Below are positions 63,589-64,000 of a stretch of 64,000 nucleotides of DNA, one piece after another. The notes under the pieces were generated by a model. That model did not search any database and was not told where the DNA came from. It saw nothing but the letters and a program-made list of their open reading frames with translations. The first letter of the stretch is position 1; every line of letters begins with the position of its first letter. This stretch comes from Thalassospiraceae bacterium LMO-SO8 (GTDB taxonomy: Bacteria; Pseudomonadota; Alphaproteobacteria; Rhodospirillales; Casp-alpha2): contig CP134226.1 of the NCBI GenBank assembly GCA_031655335.1, positions 1,302,001-1,366,000 on the forward strand, read 5' to 3'. The translations under genes and the position numbers were made by a program.

Positions 63589-64000
63589 ATGGATCGACGC
63601 ATCGCCACCGTTTTCGGCGCTTCCGGGTTCATCGGCCGCCATGTGGTGCGCCGCCTGGCCGCCGCCGGCTACGGTGTCCGCGCCGCCGGCCGGGATCCCG
63701 AATCCGCCCTGTTCCTGAAACCCATGGGCGATGTCGGCCAGGTCGTGCCCTGGCCCGCCGACGTCGCGCGGGCCGACACGGTCGCCGGCGCCGTCCAGGG
63801 GGCCGACGTGGTCGTCAATCTGGTCGGCATCCTGTACGAGCGCGGCCGCGCGACCTTCCGGAAGATCCATGAGGAAGGGGCCGGCAACGTGGCAAAGGCA
63901 GCCGCCGACGCCGGAGTGAAACGTCTGGTTCATGTCTCCGCCCTGGGCGCCGACGCCGCGTCGCCCGCCAAATACGCGCGCAGCAAGGCCGCCGGCGAAG
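63589..64000 (+). CDS. Complex I NDUFA9-like NAD(P)-binding protein, N-terminal part (cut by window end)
   Basis: Only the first 137 residues are in the window. They form an atypical SDR Rossmann start: 'IATVFGASGFIGRHVVRRLAAAGYGVRAAGRDP' (GxxGxxG, about 9-15), 'VAGAVQGADVVVNLVGILYERGRATFRKIHEEGAGNVAKAAADAGVKRLVHVSALGADAASPAKYARSKAAGE'. The VHVSALGAD and YARSK motifs are those of the NDUFA9/39-kDa subunit family, which in alphaproteobacteria binds NADPH and may assist complex I or quinone-related steps. A strong AGGAGG lies 8 bp before the ATG. Confidence 0.88.
   Translation, partial: MDRRIATVFGASGFIGRHVVRRLAAAGYGVRAAGRDPESALFLKPMGDVGQVVPWPADVARADTVAGAVQGADVVVNLVGILYERGRATFRKIHEEGAGNVAKAAADAGVKRLVHVSALGADAASPAKYARSKAAGE

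Overview
The window is GC-rich and comes from the chromosome of an alphaproteobacterium, most likely a member of the Rhodospirillales. The clues are gene order and small lineage markers: addBA-trxA; cmk-rpsA-sppA-ihfB-lapA-pyrF-trpFBA-accD-folC; a FYDLN-acid protein; Hsp20 followed by DUF1150; an RpoE/ChrR pair; and rnd / kdsD-lptC-lptA-lptB-rpoN-hpf-ptsN. Species cannot be fixed from the sequence alone.

Layout. 1-6.6 kb: the 3' end of addB, addA (recombinational repair), trxA, a glyoxalase II, and a CDF metal exporter with its ArsR/SmtB repressor and a strong 26-bp operator. 7-19.3 kb, minus strand: a long housekeeping block for folate, fatty acid, tryptophan, pyrimidine and aromatic biosynthesis together with ribosomal protein S1, IHF-beta, LapA and SppA. 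19.5-20.2 kb: an acidic FYDLN-type protein and tRNA-Ala(GGC).

20.18-32.98 kb is a 12.8-kb integrated element. It lies between tRNA-Ala and that tRNA's own terminator and is bounded by an exact 18-bp direct repeat of the tRNA 3' end. It carries a tyrosine integrase next to the tRNA, a protein resembling a rolling-circle (Rep_trans) initiator with a 15-bp inverted repeat downstream, a LexA-controlled umuDC operon, a serine recombinase, a DUF429 / GIY-YIG gene pair, an XRE regulator, a secreted SPOR-like protein, a Vsr / C5-methyltransferase / Eco29kI-like restriction cassette, and an unrecognised two-gene membrane module (coiled-coil two-TM protein plus a small TM protein). No capsid, tail or conjugation genes are present, so it looks like a small integrative or satellite-like element loaded with defence and mutagenesis cargo. 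The predicted restriction site CCGCGG was not found anywhere in the element by eye but is frequent in the flanking core.

33.1-41.9 kb is a lipid / oxidative-stress regulon. A DUF6134-SDR-NTF2 operon, a divergent FAD oxidoreductase-DUF1365-CFA synthase-MFS-DUF3833 operon, and the rpoE-chrR pair are each preceded by the same promoter pattern, TGATCC-N16-CGTA. This is consistent with one ECF sigma factor, held by its zinc anti-sigma ChrR, driving all three transcripts. In Rhodobacter the equivalent system answers singlet oxygen and controls cyclopropane-type fatty acid genes.

41.9-54.4 kb: a secreted DUF3500 protein, an LLM flavin oxidoreductase, an orphan PAS histidine kinase, and a full peptide/nickel-type ABC importer operon ending in an N-formylglutamate amidohydrolase, with a divergent M14 desuccinylase/aspartoacylase-like enzyme. 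54.5-63.3 kb: Hsp20 with two DUF1150 proteins; ptsN, hpf, rpoN, lptB, lptA, lptC and kdsD (LPS export and nitrogen/stress regulation); RNase D; tRNA-Leu(CAG). The window ends inside an NDUFA9-like NAD(P)-binding protein gene.
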